From an uncultured Clostridia bacterium (GTDB lineage Bacteria > Bacillota > Clostridia > TANB77 > CAG-508), in NCBI GenBank assembly GCA_948524275.1, contig CAOSLI010000014.1, positions 1-7,745 on the forward strand: a DNA stretch of 7,745 bases. The letters are read 5' to 3'. Positions 1 to 6,323 of the stretch are shown here, piece by piece. Below the pieces are notes generated by a model, which made no database searches, was not told where the DNA came from, and saw nothing but the letters and a program-made list of their open reading frames with translations. Each line of letters starts with the position of its first letter. The first letter of the stretch is position 1. The position numbers and the translations under genes are program-made.

Positions 1-32
1 CGCTACATTACCTATTTATAAGTAATGTAGCG
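1..32 (-). terminator. Perfect inverted repeat after the four-gene operon, probable intrinsic terminator
   Basis: The arms CGCTACATTAC (1-11) and GTAATGTAGCG (22-32) are exactly complementary, giving an 11-bp stem with a 10-nt loop. The stem begins 9 nt after the stop codon of the MoaA-like gene, which is where a rho-independent terminator of this operon would sit. The U-run that should follow lies before position 1 and cannot be seen. The terminator call therefore rests on the stem and its position only; it could instead be an unrelated palindrome. Confidence 0.6.
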
Positions 33-41
33 ATGTTATGT

Positions 42-1061
42 TTATATTATATCATAAAATCTATTTAATTCAATTTGTTTCCCCGTTTCTCCAAATCGAA
101 CTTCTCCAAGTTTACTTCTATAATGCATTCTATCTTTTCTGTTTTCTACAATAGTATTTCTTCTTTCAATAATTTGTTGCAATATTCTTTCTTTTTCTTC
201 TAATGAATTTCCAATTATTTTATACATTTTTTCATCATTTAAACAACATGATCCAAATCCATATGGTGTAATTCTTAATTTAAAGCACCCTCCGCAAGGA
301 TATTTCCATGAAAACATCGCCAATATTCCTATAGTTAATGAACCATTTATTTTATAATATTTTACTGTAGGATTATCTCCTACAATCTTTTCGCATCTTT
401 CCGTTATAAAATTTCCGTTTTTCTTAATTTCATCAATTATTTCTTGTTCTATTACATATTCATCTTTCCAATACTGTTGTCCTTTCTCATTTAATTGATT
501 CGGATTACAAGGAAAAAACTGCAAAAATCTTATGATTATTCTATCTTTATTATACTTATCATTAATTTTTTTTGCAAAATCTATAAACTCATTAACCTCT
601 TCTAAGTTATCTTTCATTACGACCATGTTTATTTTTATTTGGCAATTTGATATCTCTAAAGTTTTACAAATTCCTTTTAATACTCTTTCTAGTCCATTTC
701 TTCCAGTTATTTTTTCAAATTTTTCCTTATTTAAAGTATCTAGACTTATATTTATTCTTGATATTCCTGATTTTATTATTCTTTCAGCCTGTTCTTCTAA
801 TAAAAAACCATTAGTAGTTATTGCTTGTTCAATATATCCTAAATCTTTGGCGTATTGTATATATTTATATAAATCTTTTTTTACTAAAGGTTCTCCTCCT
901 GTCCAGTGAAGCTTAGAAATTCCAATGTTATATGCTGCTGTTAAAACTTCTTTTATTTCCTTGTCTTGCAGTTCAGGAACTAATTTATTATTTGTATTGC
1001 AATATTTACAATTAAAATTACAATTTGCTGTAACGGCAAATCGTAAATGCCATTTATTCAT
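42..1061 (-). CDS. MoaA-like radical SAM enzyme with auxiliary [4Fe-4S] cluster motif
   Basis: A 339-residue radical SAM protein. The N-terminus carries the CxxxCxxC motif (C14, C18, C21) that binds the SAM-coordinating [4Fe-4S] cluster, followed by TGGEP at 54-58 and the TTNG and SLDTLN blocks typical of MoaA. R7 sits in an LR-x-x-VT block like the one holding the GTP-contacting Arg17 of MoaA. Near the C-terminus, C256 and C259 plus C273 give CxxC-x13-C, the spacing of MoaA's second cluster. The residues after C259 are F-K-L-R where MoaA usually has x-R-x-R, so one GTP-binding arginine is a lysine. The C-terminal Gly-Gly that MoaA needs for catalysis is absent; the protein ends FYDII. No other molybdopterin gene is visible, so a related reaction on another (possibly nucleotide) substrate is more likely than GTP 3',8-cyclase. 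The ATG overlaps the HD gene by 8 nt, with GGAGG about 12 nt upstream. Confidence 0.9.
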   Translation of the reverse strand: MNKWHLRFAVTANCNFNCKYCNTNNKLVPELQDKEIKEVLTAAYNIGISKLHWTGGEPLVKKDLYKYIQYAKDLGYIEQAITTNGFLLEEQAERIIKSGISRINISLDTLNKEKFEKITGRNGLERVLKGICKTLEISNCQIKINMVVMKDNLEEVNEFIDFAKKINDKYNKDRIIIRFLQFFPCNPNQLNEKGQQYWKDEYVIEQEIIDEIKKNGNFITERCEKIVGDNPTVKYYKINGSLTIGILAMFSWKYPCGGCFKLRITPYGFGSCCLNDEKMYKIIGNSLEEKERILQQIIERRNTIVENRKDRMHYRSKLGEVRFGETGKQIELNRFYDII

Positions 1062-1617
1062 TATTAGATAATACCTCCATTAAATAATTATATTTCTCCT
1101 TTATTTCATCCTTTTTATATTCAAATTCTATCTTATTCCAACTTCTTTGCAATTTACTTTTTATTTCTGTTGCTCCTTCTTCTAGTTTGGCTTTTCTTTT
1201 TCCATACCAAGTATAAAATAATGGAATTGGATATTCAATATGTGAAATAGCATCAGCAGTTGCTATAATCTTTTCTTCTATTGTTTTTCTGTCATTTTTT
1301 GTTGACCCACGATGATTCCTTATACATTTTTCTATTAATTCTATTTTTTTATTGTCAAATGCATATTTTTTCAAAAAGTCTCTAGCATATTTTGCACCAG
1401 TTATATGATGAGTCTCCTTATTTCCTAATATCCTTGTTACATCATGCAAATATGCTGCTATTTCTACAACTTGTTCATCTGCATTTAATTCTTTTGCCAT
1501 TTCAACTGAAATTTTTACTACTGGAAGTATATGATATTTCATTCTTCCGTCGTCACAAATTTTATTTAATAATTTGTTTATGTCACTAATAATCTCTTTA
1601 TAATTTTCATCTATCAC
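1054..1617 (-). CDS. HD-domain metal-dependent phosphohydrolase
   Basis: A 187-residue soluble protein with the HD-superfamily metal-site pattern: H29, the H58-D59 doublet in YLHD, H70-H71 followed by x-x-GA, H102 in NHRG, and D122 in ATAD. Members of this superfamily hydrolyse phosphate esters, often of nucleotides. The substrate cannot be read from sequence. YqeK-type Ap4A hydrolases, dNTP/nucleotidase-type enzymes and OxsA (HD partner of the B12 radical SAM enzyme OxsB) are relevant comparisons, not assignments. The start is GTG at 1617, preceded about 7 nt upstream by GAGGTGG; the nearby ATG at 1610 is out of frame. It overlaps the NDK-like gene by 11 nt and the MoaA-like gene by 8 nt, which suggests translational coupling and a shared pathway. 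Confidence 0.85.
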   Translation of the reverse strand: MIDENYKEIISDINKLLNKICDDGRMKYHILPVVKISVEMAKELNADEQVVEIAAYLHDVTRILGNKETHHITGAKYARDFLKKYAFDNKKIELIEKCIRNHRGSTKNDRKTIEEKIIATADAISHIEYPIPLFYTWYGKRKAKLEEGATEIKSKLQRSWNKIEFEYKKDEIKEKYNYLMEVLSNNE

Positions 1618-2101
1618 CGATATCCACCTCTTTTACTCTATTTCTAATATACTCTTCCATATATAATTCAATTTCATTCTCTGCATCCTTAGGTAAAGAT
1701 CTATGAATTGCGTTTATATAAAATTCATAGCCGTGCAATGAGATTGGTTCTCTTATTGTACTATATTTATATCTTATTGAATTTTTATCACACATATCCG
1801 GTATATATTGTTCTCCACATACTTCAAACAGTCTCTTCTTGCAATTTTCTCCTGCAACAATTCCAATTGTAGCAGTTTTATTTAAAAAATATTCTATGTT
1901 CAATAAGTTAACAATATCATCATCTTCAGCACTATACAATTTTAGCAAAAAATTTTTGCTCAATATTACATCTCTTACATATTGCAATTCAAAATTATTT
2001 GCTCTTAATTCATTTAGAATTTCATTTTTATATTTATATGAATCTGGTTTTATTATAAATAGACTTCTCTCAAAGTTATTTAATTTTAGGCTATCTTTCA
2101 T
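1607..2101 (-). CDS. Divergent nucleoside-diphosphate-kinase-like protein
   Basis: About 164 residues from the ATG at 2101. ERSLFIIKPD near the N-terminus matches the ERTL-x-IIKPD opening of NDK, with K18 as the phosphate-binding lysine. Further on, KKRLFEVCG resembles the R-x-L-x-G segment, SIRYKY the T-IR segment (R110), and NAIHRS followed by E-x-E-I-x-x-Y the N-x-I-H-G-S catalytic block. The His that carries the phosphate is thus H133 and the preceding Asn N130. The usual Gly after the His is Arg, and the R110-N130 gap is about 10 residues longer than in typical NDK, so it may use an unusual substrate. An ATG at 2122 would add seven residues but lacks a ribosome site; 2101 has AAAGAG about 9 nt upstream. 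It overlaps the upstream radical SAM gene by 11 nt and the HD gene by 11 nt. Confidence 0.72.
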   Translation of the reverse strand: MKDSLKLNNFERSLFIIKPDSYKYKNEILNELRANNFELQYVRDVILSKNFLLKLYSAEDDDIVNLLNIEYFLNKTATIGIVAGENCKKRLFEVCGEQYIPDMCDKNSIRYKYSTIREPISLHGYEFYINAIHRSLPKDAENEIELYMEEYIRNRVKEVDIGDR

Positions 2102-2924
2102 TATCATCATCTCTTTCTGCATCTTTCATTTTGTTTAGATAACTTAGTTTCAACTCAATCATCTCTCTTTGATGATTATAAATATCCACTTCGTTCCATC
2201 CTTCATAGCTATGTTGAGGTAATGAATTTCTAAATGATGGTTTATAATCTTCAGATAGTTTTATCCCATATCTTTCTTGATTATCAAATACATGAGAACC
2301 TTCTAATGGCATAAACACATAATCTCTCATTATTTTTAATAAATTTTCTTCTAATATTTCTTTCCTTCTTAAATAATCTTCTTGTGCTGTTATTGCATTT
2401 TCCCCTGGTAATCCTTGTATAAAATTTCCTCTATATGCTACAGAAGTAGGAGCATTTTCTTTTAAAATTCTTAAAGCATTTTTAATTTCTTTAAATGTTA
2501 CACCTTTTCGCACTGTTTTTAAAATTGTATCTGAAAAGCTCTCTATTCCTAAATATAAATCAACAATATTATGTGAGTACATTTGTTGTACATTTTCTTT
2601 TGTAAGTCTTTTTGCTCTTGTCTGAACTATGAAATGGTTTGTTGGTTTTACTTCTTCAACTGCTTTATAAAATAAATCAGATCCTCCTCCCGGTGTAAGA
2701 AAATCCGAATCTATAATATGTATTGTAGAATGCTGTCTTATTTTTTCTATCTTTTCTAGCACTTCTTTTATTTGCTCATATGTTTTCGCTTGTATCGGAG
2801 CATGCTCAACGCAAAAACTACAACAATAATTACAACCTCTTGCAGTTTCTATATAAACTTGTGTTTGGTCTATATTATCTATTAAGTCATAAGCTGGTGT
2901 TGGAAGAGTTTTTAAATCAATCAC
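2091..2924 (-). CDS. Radical SAM catalytic half of a B12-binding radical SAM protein (separated by in-frame stop)
   Basis: Opens with GTG at 2924 and runs 277 residues. The CxxxCxxC cluster motif is C31, C35 and C38 in ARGCNYCCSFC. LPTPAYDL before it and FIQGLPGE in the second half are standard for the B12-binding/radical SAM family. This half would bind the [4Fe-4S] cluster and SAM. It is in the same frame as the cobalamin-binding half: only a TAA (2972-2970) and 15 sense codons lie between. Those 15 codons read YRKENGEYIEN and onward, the family's usual linker, so the two halves were one protein of about 467 residues. GGAG sits about 6 nt before the GTG, so independent reinitiation is conceivable. 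The end overlaps the NDK-like gene. Substrate unknown; known relatives do methylations, ring contractions and other radical chemistry. Confidence 0.8.
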   Translation of the reverse strand: MIDLKTLPTPAYDLIDNIDQTQVYIETARGCNYCCSFCVEHAPIQAKTYEQIKEVLEKIEKIRQHSTIHIIDSDFLTPGGGSDLFYKAVEEVKPTNHFIVQTRAKRLTKENVQQMYSHNIVDLYLGIESFSDTILKTVRKGVTFKEIKNALRILKENAPTSVAYRGNFIQGLPGENAITAQEDYLRRKEILEENLLKIMRDYVFMPLEGSHVFDNQERYGIKLSEDYKPSFRNSLPQHSYEGWNEVDIYNHQREMIELKLSYLNKMKDAERDDDNER

Positions 2925-2969
2925 ATTTACTCCATCATTCTCAATATACTCTCCATTCTCTTTCCTGTA

Positions 2970-2972
2970 TTA
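2970..2972 (-). other. In-frame TAA interrupting the B12 radical SAM gene
   Basis: Codons before the stop encode PQCKGV and codons directly after it encode YRKENGEYIEN without any change of frame. Homologues normally read GV-x-YR-x-NG-x-I-x-EN continuously here. The stop therefore replaces a single residue; TTA (Leu) and TCA (Ser) are one-base neighbours. TAA serves as the true stop of four other genes in the window, so code reassignment is excluded. Nonsense mutation, sequencing error or readthrough remain possible. Confidence 0.8.
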
Positions 2973-3494
2973 AACTCCTTTACATTGCGGTAATATATCT
3001 TTTCCATAAGTAGCAATATCTGATATTACTTTTTCTCCTGCCCCTTTAATAAATACATCAAATGGACCTTCCATACCACATAATGTTACCTCTGGTCCTC
3101 CTGCTACTAACATTGCATTAGAATTGATATATTTAGAAAACTCCACCAATAATTTACTTCTTTCTCTATTTACTGTTTTTACGCTTATGCCTATTATATC
3201 AGAATTGTTAATATAATTTTCAAGCACCTTTCTATCAACTGTGCCATCTTGTATATATTTCACATTATGTCCATTTTCTCTACAATATGCTGCTATACTT
3301 AATAATCCTAAGTTCGATATATATGGATAATCTCTAAAATGTGTTTTTATTCCTCTTTCTTGAAAGTATTTTTTCATTTCTTCATTGAAAATTTCTTCTT
3401 CTAATTGTTTCTCTCTATGTCTTAAATCAATTAATGGATCTGACACATTTTTTACTTCATCATCTTTGGGATTAATTAATAAAATGTTAGCCAT
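2970..3494 (-). CDS. Cobalamin-binding (N-terminal) half of a B12-binding radical SAM protein
   Basis: From the ATG at 3494 this reads 174 residues and then meets an in-frame TAA. It has the Rossmann-like B12-binding domain of B12-dependent radical SAM enzymes: an N-terminal ANILLINPK strand, SNLGLLSIAAYCRENGH (family consensus P-L-GLL-x-LA-A-x-L-R-x-x-GH), DIIGISVKT, VAGGPEVTL and FIKGAGE. The start is fixed by AGGAGG at 3501-3506, 6 nt before ATG; an upstream in-frame ATG at 3524 lies at the predicted transcription start and is unlikely. It is the first gene of the operon. No cobalamin riboswitch fits in its short leader. As it stands it lacks the catalytic half, which is encoded directly downstream in the same frame. 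It could be a decayed gene, a two-polypeptide enzyme or a sequence error. Confidence 0.8.
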   Translation of the reverse strand: MANILLINPKDDEVKNVSDPLIDLRHREKQLEEEIFNEEMKKYFQERGIKTHFRDYPYISNLGLLSIAAYCRENGHNVKYIQDGTVDRKVLENYINNSDIIGISVKTVNRERSKLLVEFSKYINSNAMLVAGGPEVTLCGMEGPFDVFIKGAGEKVISDIATYGKDILPQCKGV

Positions 3495-3528
3495 TATTAT
3501 CCTCCTATATAATACATTGAACATATAT

Positions 3529-3557
3529 AATATATCACGTTTTCAAGATTATGTCAA
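3529..3557 (-). promoter_or_regulatory. Near-consensus sigma-A promoter of the radical SAM operon
   Basis: On the minus strand TTGACA (3557-3552) and TATATT (3534-3529) are separated by exactly 17 nt, a perfect -35 box and a one-mismatch -10 box. Transcription would begin near 3522, leaving a leader of about 28 nt with AGGAGG at 3506-3501 before the ATG at 3494. I see no operator palindrome or riboswitch in this span, so strong and possibly constitutive transcription is implied. Confidence 0.75.
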
Positions 3558-3624
3558 CCGTATCAAATAGAGGATTGTTTTAATTTATAACAAATTTATT
3601 CTCGTAATTTCTTCCAAATTTCTA

Positions 3625-4980
3625 CTATTTACTTTGAGTACATTCATAATGTGTTGTTTTTTTCTCATACTTTTTTGATAATCTTTTTATAATGCTTTCA
3701 GCTGCATTTCTCCCCGACCTTGCAGCCCATGCTACTGTGGACTTTTCTCCTGCTATATCTCCACCTGCAAATACATTAGGAATATTGGTCTCCATATTTT
3801 CATTTACATTTATATATCCCCATTTGTTCTTCTCAAATTCAGCAATGTCATCTTCCTTTGGTTTTGAACCTGTTGCCATTACAACATAATCCATATCTAA
3901 CATAAAATTGCTTCCTTCGATGTTAACTGGTGATAACCTTGCATCGTACTCTTTTTGAACAAGCTCAGTCTTAATGCATTCAATTTGTCCAATATCTGTT
4001 TCTAATTTAGAACAGTCCTCGTTTTCTTTTTTTATCACCCTTACAATATTGGTTTGAAACAGAAATTTAATACCCTCATTTTTTGCATCTTCAATTTCTT
4101 TTCTCTCTGCTGGCATTTGTTCTTCTGCTCTTCTATAAATTACATATACATCTTTTGCTCCAAGTCTTTTTATTGTTCTTGAAGCATCCATTGCAACATT
4201 TCCACCGCCTATAACGCATACAGTCTTATTCTTATAATCTGGATGAGAATTATCTTCTAGTAATGTATTTCCACCATATACTCCTTTTAAGTCTTCTCCT
4301 TCTATTCCCATCTTAGTTGGAATATTTGCTCCAATTGCAATAAATACTGCGTCATATTCTTCTGTAAGTTCTTCCATTTTTATATCTTTGCCAAGCTGCT
4401 GATTTAATTTAACATCAATTCCTAAATCAAGTATTTTATCAATTGTGCTTTTTATAATTTGCCTATCAAGTCTAAAATCAGGTATTCCATGTGTTAAAAT
4501 TCCTCCAAGAGTATCATGTCTTTCATAAATTGTAACTTTTACACCAACTCTTGCTAAAAACGCACTACAAGTTAAGCCTGCAGGACCACTACCAACAACT
4601 GCAACTTTCTTATCTTTTAATTTCTCATATAATTCTTTTTCTTCCTGGCTAATATCATTCTTATCCATTATCTTAGGAATCTTATAATTATTCTCTATAC
4701 TCTTTTTGCCAATAAAAGCTTCCATTTTTCCTATTGATACAGGTTCACCTTTAATTCCCCTAATACAGCTTCCTTGGCACTGTTTTTCATGTGGACATAT
4801 ACTTCCGCATATCGCTGGCAAAACTGTTGTATTTGATAAAATCTCAAATGCTTTTTTCATATCTTCTTCATGAATAAATACTGGTATGTCATTATTTAAT
4901 GGGCATCCATTCTTACTACATGGTTTATTTATACAATTTAAACAATAGTTTCTTATTTCATCAATTTTAGTTTCGTTCAT
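3625..4980 (-). CDS. GltD-like NAD(P)H-dependent FAD/Fe-S oxidoreductase (glutamate synthase small-subunit family)
   Basis: A 451-residue cytoplasmic flavoprotein. Two N-terminal cysteine sets, C13-C16-C21-C26 and C58-C62-C68-C72, match the two [4Fe-4S] sites of GltD, NfnB and dihydropyrimidine dehydrogenase. The FAD dinucleotide motif GSGPAG is at 130-135, followed by GGILTHGIPDFRL. The NAD(P)H motif GGGNVAMD is at 258-265, followed by YRRAEEQMPA, and near the end an ATG and a FAGGDIAG segment close the FAD site. The family passes electrons from NAD(P)H through FAD and Fe-S centres to a partner. No glutamate synthase large subunit is present in the window, so the partner is unknown and glutamate synthesis should not be assumed. 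ATG at 4980 is forced by an upstream in-frame stop; the ribosome site GGAAGGG is only moderate. It ends TAGTAG, with no clear terminator before the next operon. Confidence 0.88.
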   Translation of the reverse strand: MNETKIDEIRNYCLNCINKPCSKNGCPLNNDIPVFIHEEDMKKAFEILSNTTVLPAICGSICPHEKQCQGSCIRGIKGEPVSIGKMEAFIGKKSIENNYKIPKIMDKNDISQEEKELYEKLKDKKVAVVGSGPAGLTCSAFLARVGVKVTIYERHDTLGGILTHGIPDFRLDRQIIKSTIDKILDLGIDVKLNQQLGKDIKMEELTEEYDAVFIAIGANIPTKMGIEGEDLKGVYGGNTLLEDNSHPDYKNKTVCVIGGGNVAMDASRTIKRLGAKDVYVIYRRAEEQMPAERKEIEDAKNEGIKFLFQTNIVRVIKKENEDCSKLETDIGQIECIKTELVQKEYDARLSPVNIEGSNFMLDMDYVVMATGSKPKEDDIAEFEKNKWGYINVNENMETNIPNVFAGGDIAGEKSTVAWAARSGRNAAESIIKRLSKKYEKKTTHYECTQSK

Positions 4981-4981
4981 A

Positions 4982-5008
4982 TTAGTTTATCCCTTCCAAG
5001 TATGTCAT
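4982..5008 (-). CDS. Possible 8-residue leader ORF before the GltD-like gene
   Basis: ATG at 5008 opens a reading frame MTYLEGIN followed by TAA at 4984-4982, one base before the ATG of the GltD-like gene. AAGGAG (5023-5018) stands 9 nt upstream, a better ribosome site than the downstream gene's own. The arrangement would permit translational coupling. Such a short frame can easily arise by chance, and there is no conservation evidence here. Confidence 0.2.
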   Translation of the reverse strand: MTYLEGIN

Positions 5009-5021
5009 TACTTTTGACTCC

Positions 5022-5588
5022 TTATAATTTTAGTCCCTGCTTTTCAGCTTCTTCTTTTACTAATTTTAAATCCTTCCAAAATTCTATCTTCTTGCTCTCA
5101 TCTCTAAGTATTGCAGCAGGATGCCAAGTTGGCATATACCTTATGCCCTTCTTTTCTGTCCATATTCCTCTTTCTTTTGTTATTGAATGTTCATCACCCA
5201 ATATGTTTCTTAGTGCTGTACTTCCTAATAAAACAATTATTTTAGGCTTTACTAATATAACTTGATTTCTTAAATAATTAAGGCATGCGTTTGCCTCATC
5301 TTTTTCAGGAACTCTATTTTGTGGTGGTCTACATTTTACTATATTAGCTATGTAAACATTATCTCTATTTATCTCTAGTCCCTGAAATGCCTTATTCATA
5401 AGCTGTCCAGCTTTACCCACAAAAGGCACACCTTGGCTATCTTCATCAGCTCCAGGGCCTTCTCCTATAAACATTATATTAGCTTCTTTTGTTCCCGTAC
5501 CAAAAACTATATTTGTTCTATTTCTACATAATTTACATTTAATGCAATCTTTTATACTTGTTTCTAACTCTTCCCAATTATCAAACAT
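5022..5588 (-). CDS. Family 4 (Fe-S) uracil-DNA glycosylase
   Basis: A 188-residue DNA repair enzyme that excises uracil from DNA to start base-excision repair. The family's motif A is GEGPGADEDSQGVPFVG at 42-58, and the uracil-site HPAAILR block is at 156-162. Four cysteines, C15 and C18 plus C86 (in VKCRPPQNR) and C102, match the [4Fe-4S] ligand pattern of family 4 enzymes such as that of Thermus; C21 is an extra one. The length is normal for the family. ATG at 5588 has GGAG about 8 nt upstream. It lies 93 nt after pgeF and 41 nt before the GltD-like gene, so these may form a loose operon, although neither gap shows a convincing terminator or promoter. Confidence 0.93.
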   Translation of the reverse strand: MFDNWEELETSIKDCIKCKLCRNRTNIVFGTGTKEANIMFIGEGPGADEDSQGVPFVGKAGQLMNKAFQGLEINRDNVYIANIVKCRPPQNRVPEKDEANACLNYLRNQVILVKPKIIVLLGSTALRNILGDEHSITKERGIWTEKKGIRYMPTWHPAAILRDESKKIEFWKDLKLVKEEAEKQGLKL

Positions 5589-5681
5589 CTTATTTCTCCA
5601 TTTAATTATAATCCATTTGTATTTACTTTATTTTCACTTTTATATATAATCTAATCATTGATTTATTTTTGGTAGTTTTAT

Positions 5682-6323
5682 TTAATTTCTTATCATCATA
5701 AGACCACCATTAGTTTGGTATTGCTCTCCTTCTACTCTACGAGAATGAAATTTGTCATTGTGGCACATTGTGCAAAGATTACTGTCTATAATATTTTTTT
5801 CTAATAGTCCAGCCTCTTTAAGCAAAACCGTGTTTAAAAGCACAGTATCTATTCTGTACTGTTTTCCCTTTTCATTAGATAAGTCTGTATCCTCAATTAT
5901 ATTGTATTTATTACATATATCTAAAAATTTACTTTGAAATATTTGCATTACATCATCATTTACAAGGAAGTGGTCCCTTCTTATAGATGGACCAAAACAA
6001 CAAATAATGTTTTCAGGTTTGCAATTGTATTCTTCTATCATTTTATGAACTGCTTTAATGCCAATTTTCTTTACAGTACCTTGCCATCCAGAGTGTATAT
6101 TTGCTAAGGCTTTATTTACTGGATCATACATAAGTAGCGACATGCAGTCTGCAAATGTAAGTAGTGTAGCAACATTAGCTTTATCTGTTATAATTCCATC
6201 TACTCCTTGAGAAGTTTTTATTTTTTCTGCAACTCTTTTTGGGTTTTCCACTCCTATTTTAGGTTCATATATCAAGAATAAATCATTGTCAACACCGTAT
6301 TTTGGCGTCATCTTCACATTCAA
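5682..6323 (-). CDS. pgeF: PgeF/YlmD laccase-like protein, C-terminal part (frameshifted)
   Basis: Carries most of the PgeF/YlmD (cysteine-rich laccase-like, DUF152) fold. DGIIT is at 42-46, FADC with metal-ligand Cys at C60, YDPVNK, and HSGWQGT with metal-ligand His H77; GPSIRRDHF and SNLCTMCH follow. Family members edit N-acetylmuramic-acid-linked peptidoglycan precursors, and some show purine nucleoside phosphorylase or phenol oxidase activity. The third metal ligand, a His in Q-x-H, is encoded in the preceding frame, so this part alone cannot form the metal site. The frame opens with TTG at 6323 with no ribosome site; it is best read as the continuation of the upstream ORF after a +1 frame change near 6300. 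It ends TAA at 5682 with MMIRN. Confidence 0.82.
   Translation of the reverse strand: MNVKMTPKYGVDNDLFLIYEPKIGVENPKRVAEKIKTSQGVDGIITDKANVATLLTFADCMSLLMYDPVNKALANIHSGWQGTVKKIGIKAVHKMIEEYNCKPENIICCFGPSIRRDHFLVNDDVMQIFQSKFLDICNKYNIIEDTDLSNEKGKQYRIDTVLLNTVLLKEAGLLEKNIIDSNLCTMCHNDKFHSRRVEGEQYQTNGGLMMIRN

Noticed and set aside
532..909. A plus-strand open frame of 125 codons opposite the MoaA-like gene, and other plus-strand frames such as 1839-2138, 5002-5265 and 6362-6601
   Set aside because: They are AT-rich shadows of well-supported minus-strand genes, with no family motifs and hydrophobic low-complexity products.
42..1061. Prokaryotic viperin
   Set aside because: The protein has the CxxC-x13-C second cluster motif and MoaA-like blocks; viperins lack that auxiliary cluster. 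The comparison is kept only as pathway logic.
2970..2972. Alternative genetic code reading TAA as sense
   Set aside because: TAA ends four other genes in the window (42, 1054, 5022 and 5682), and TAG and TGA are also used as stops.
3495..3560. Cobalamin riboswitch upstream of the B12 radical SAM gene
   Set aside because: The leader after the predicted transcription start is only about 28 nt, far too short, and no B12-box is seen.
5589..5681. A promoter for the uracil-DNA glycosylase gene (TATAAT about 13 nt before GGAG)
   Set aside because: There is no acceptable -35 box at 16-18 nt, and the -10 box is too close to the ribosome site; AT-rich sequence gives such matches by chance.
6289..6303. 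Programmed +1 frameshift like that of prfB
   Set aside because: The slip codon before TGA-C would be TGT going to GTT, which gives poor re-pairing; there is no upstream ribosome-site stimulator and no known pgeF precedent. An indel is simpler.
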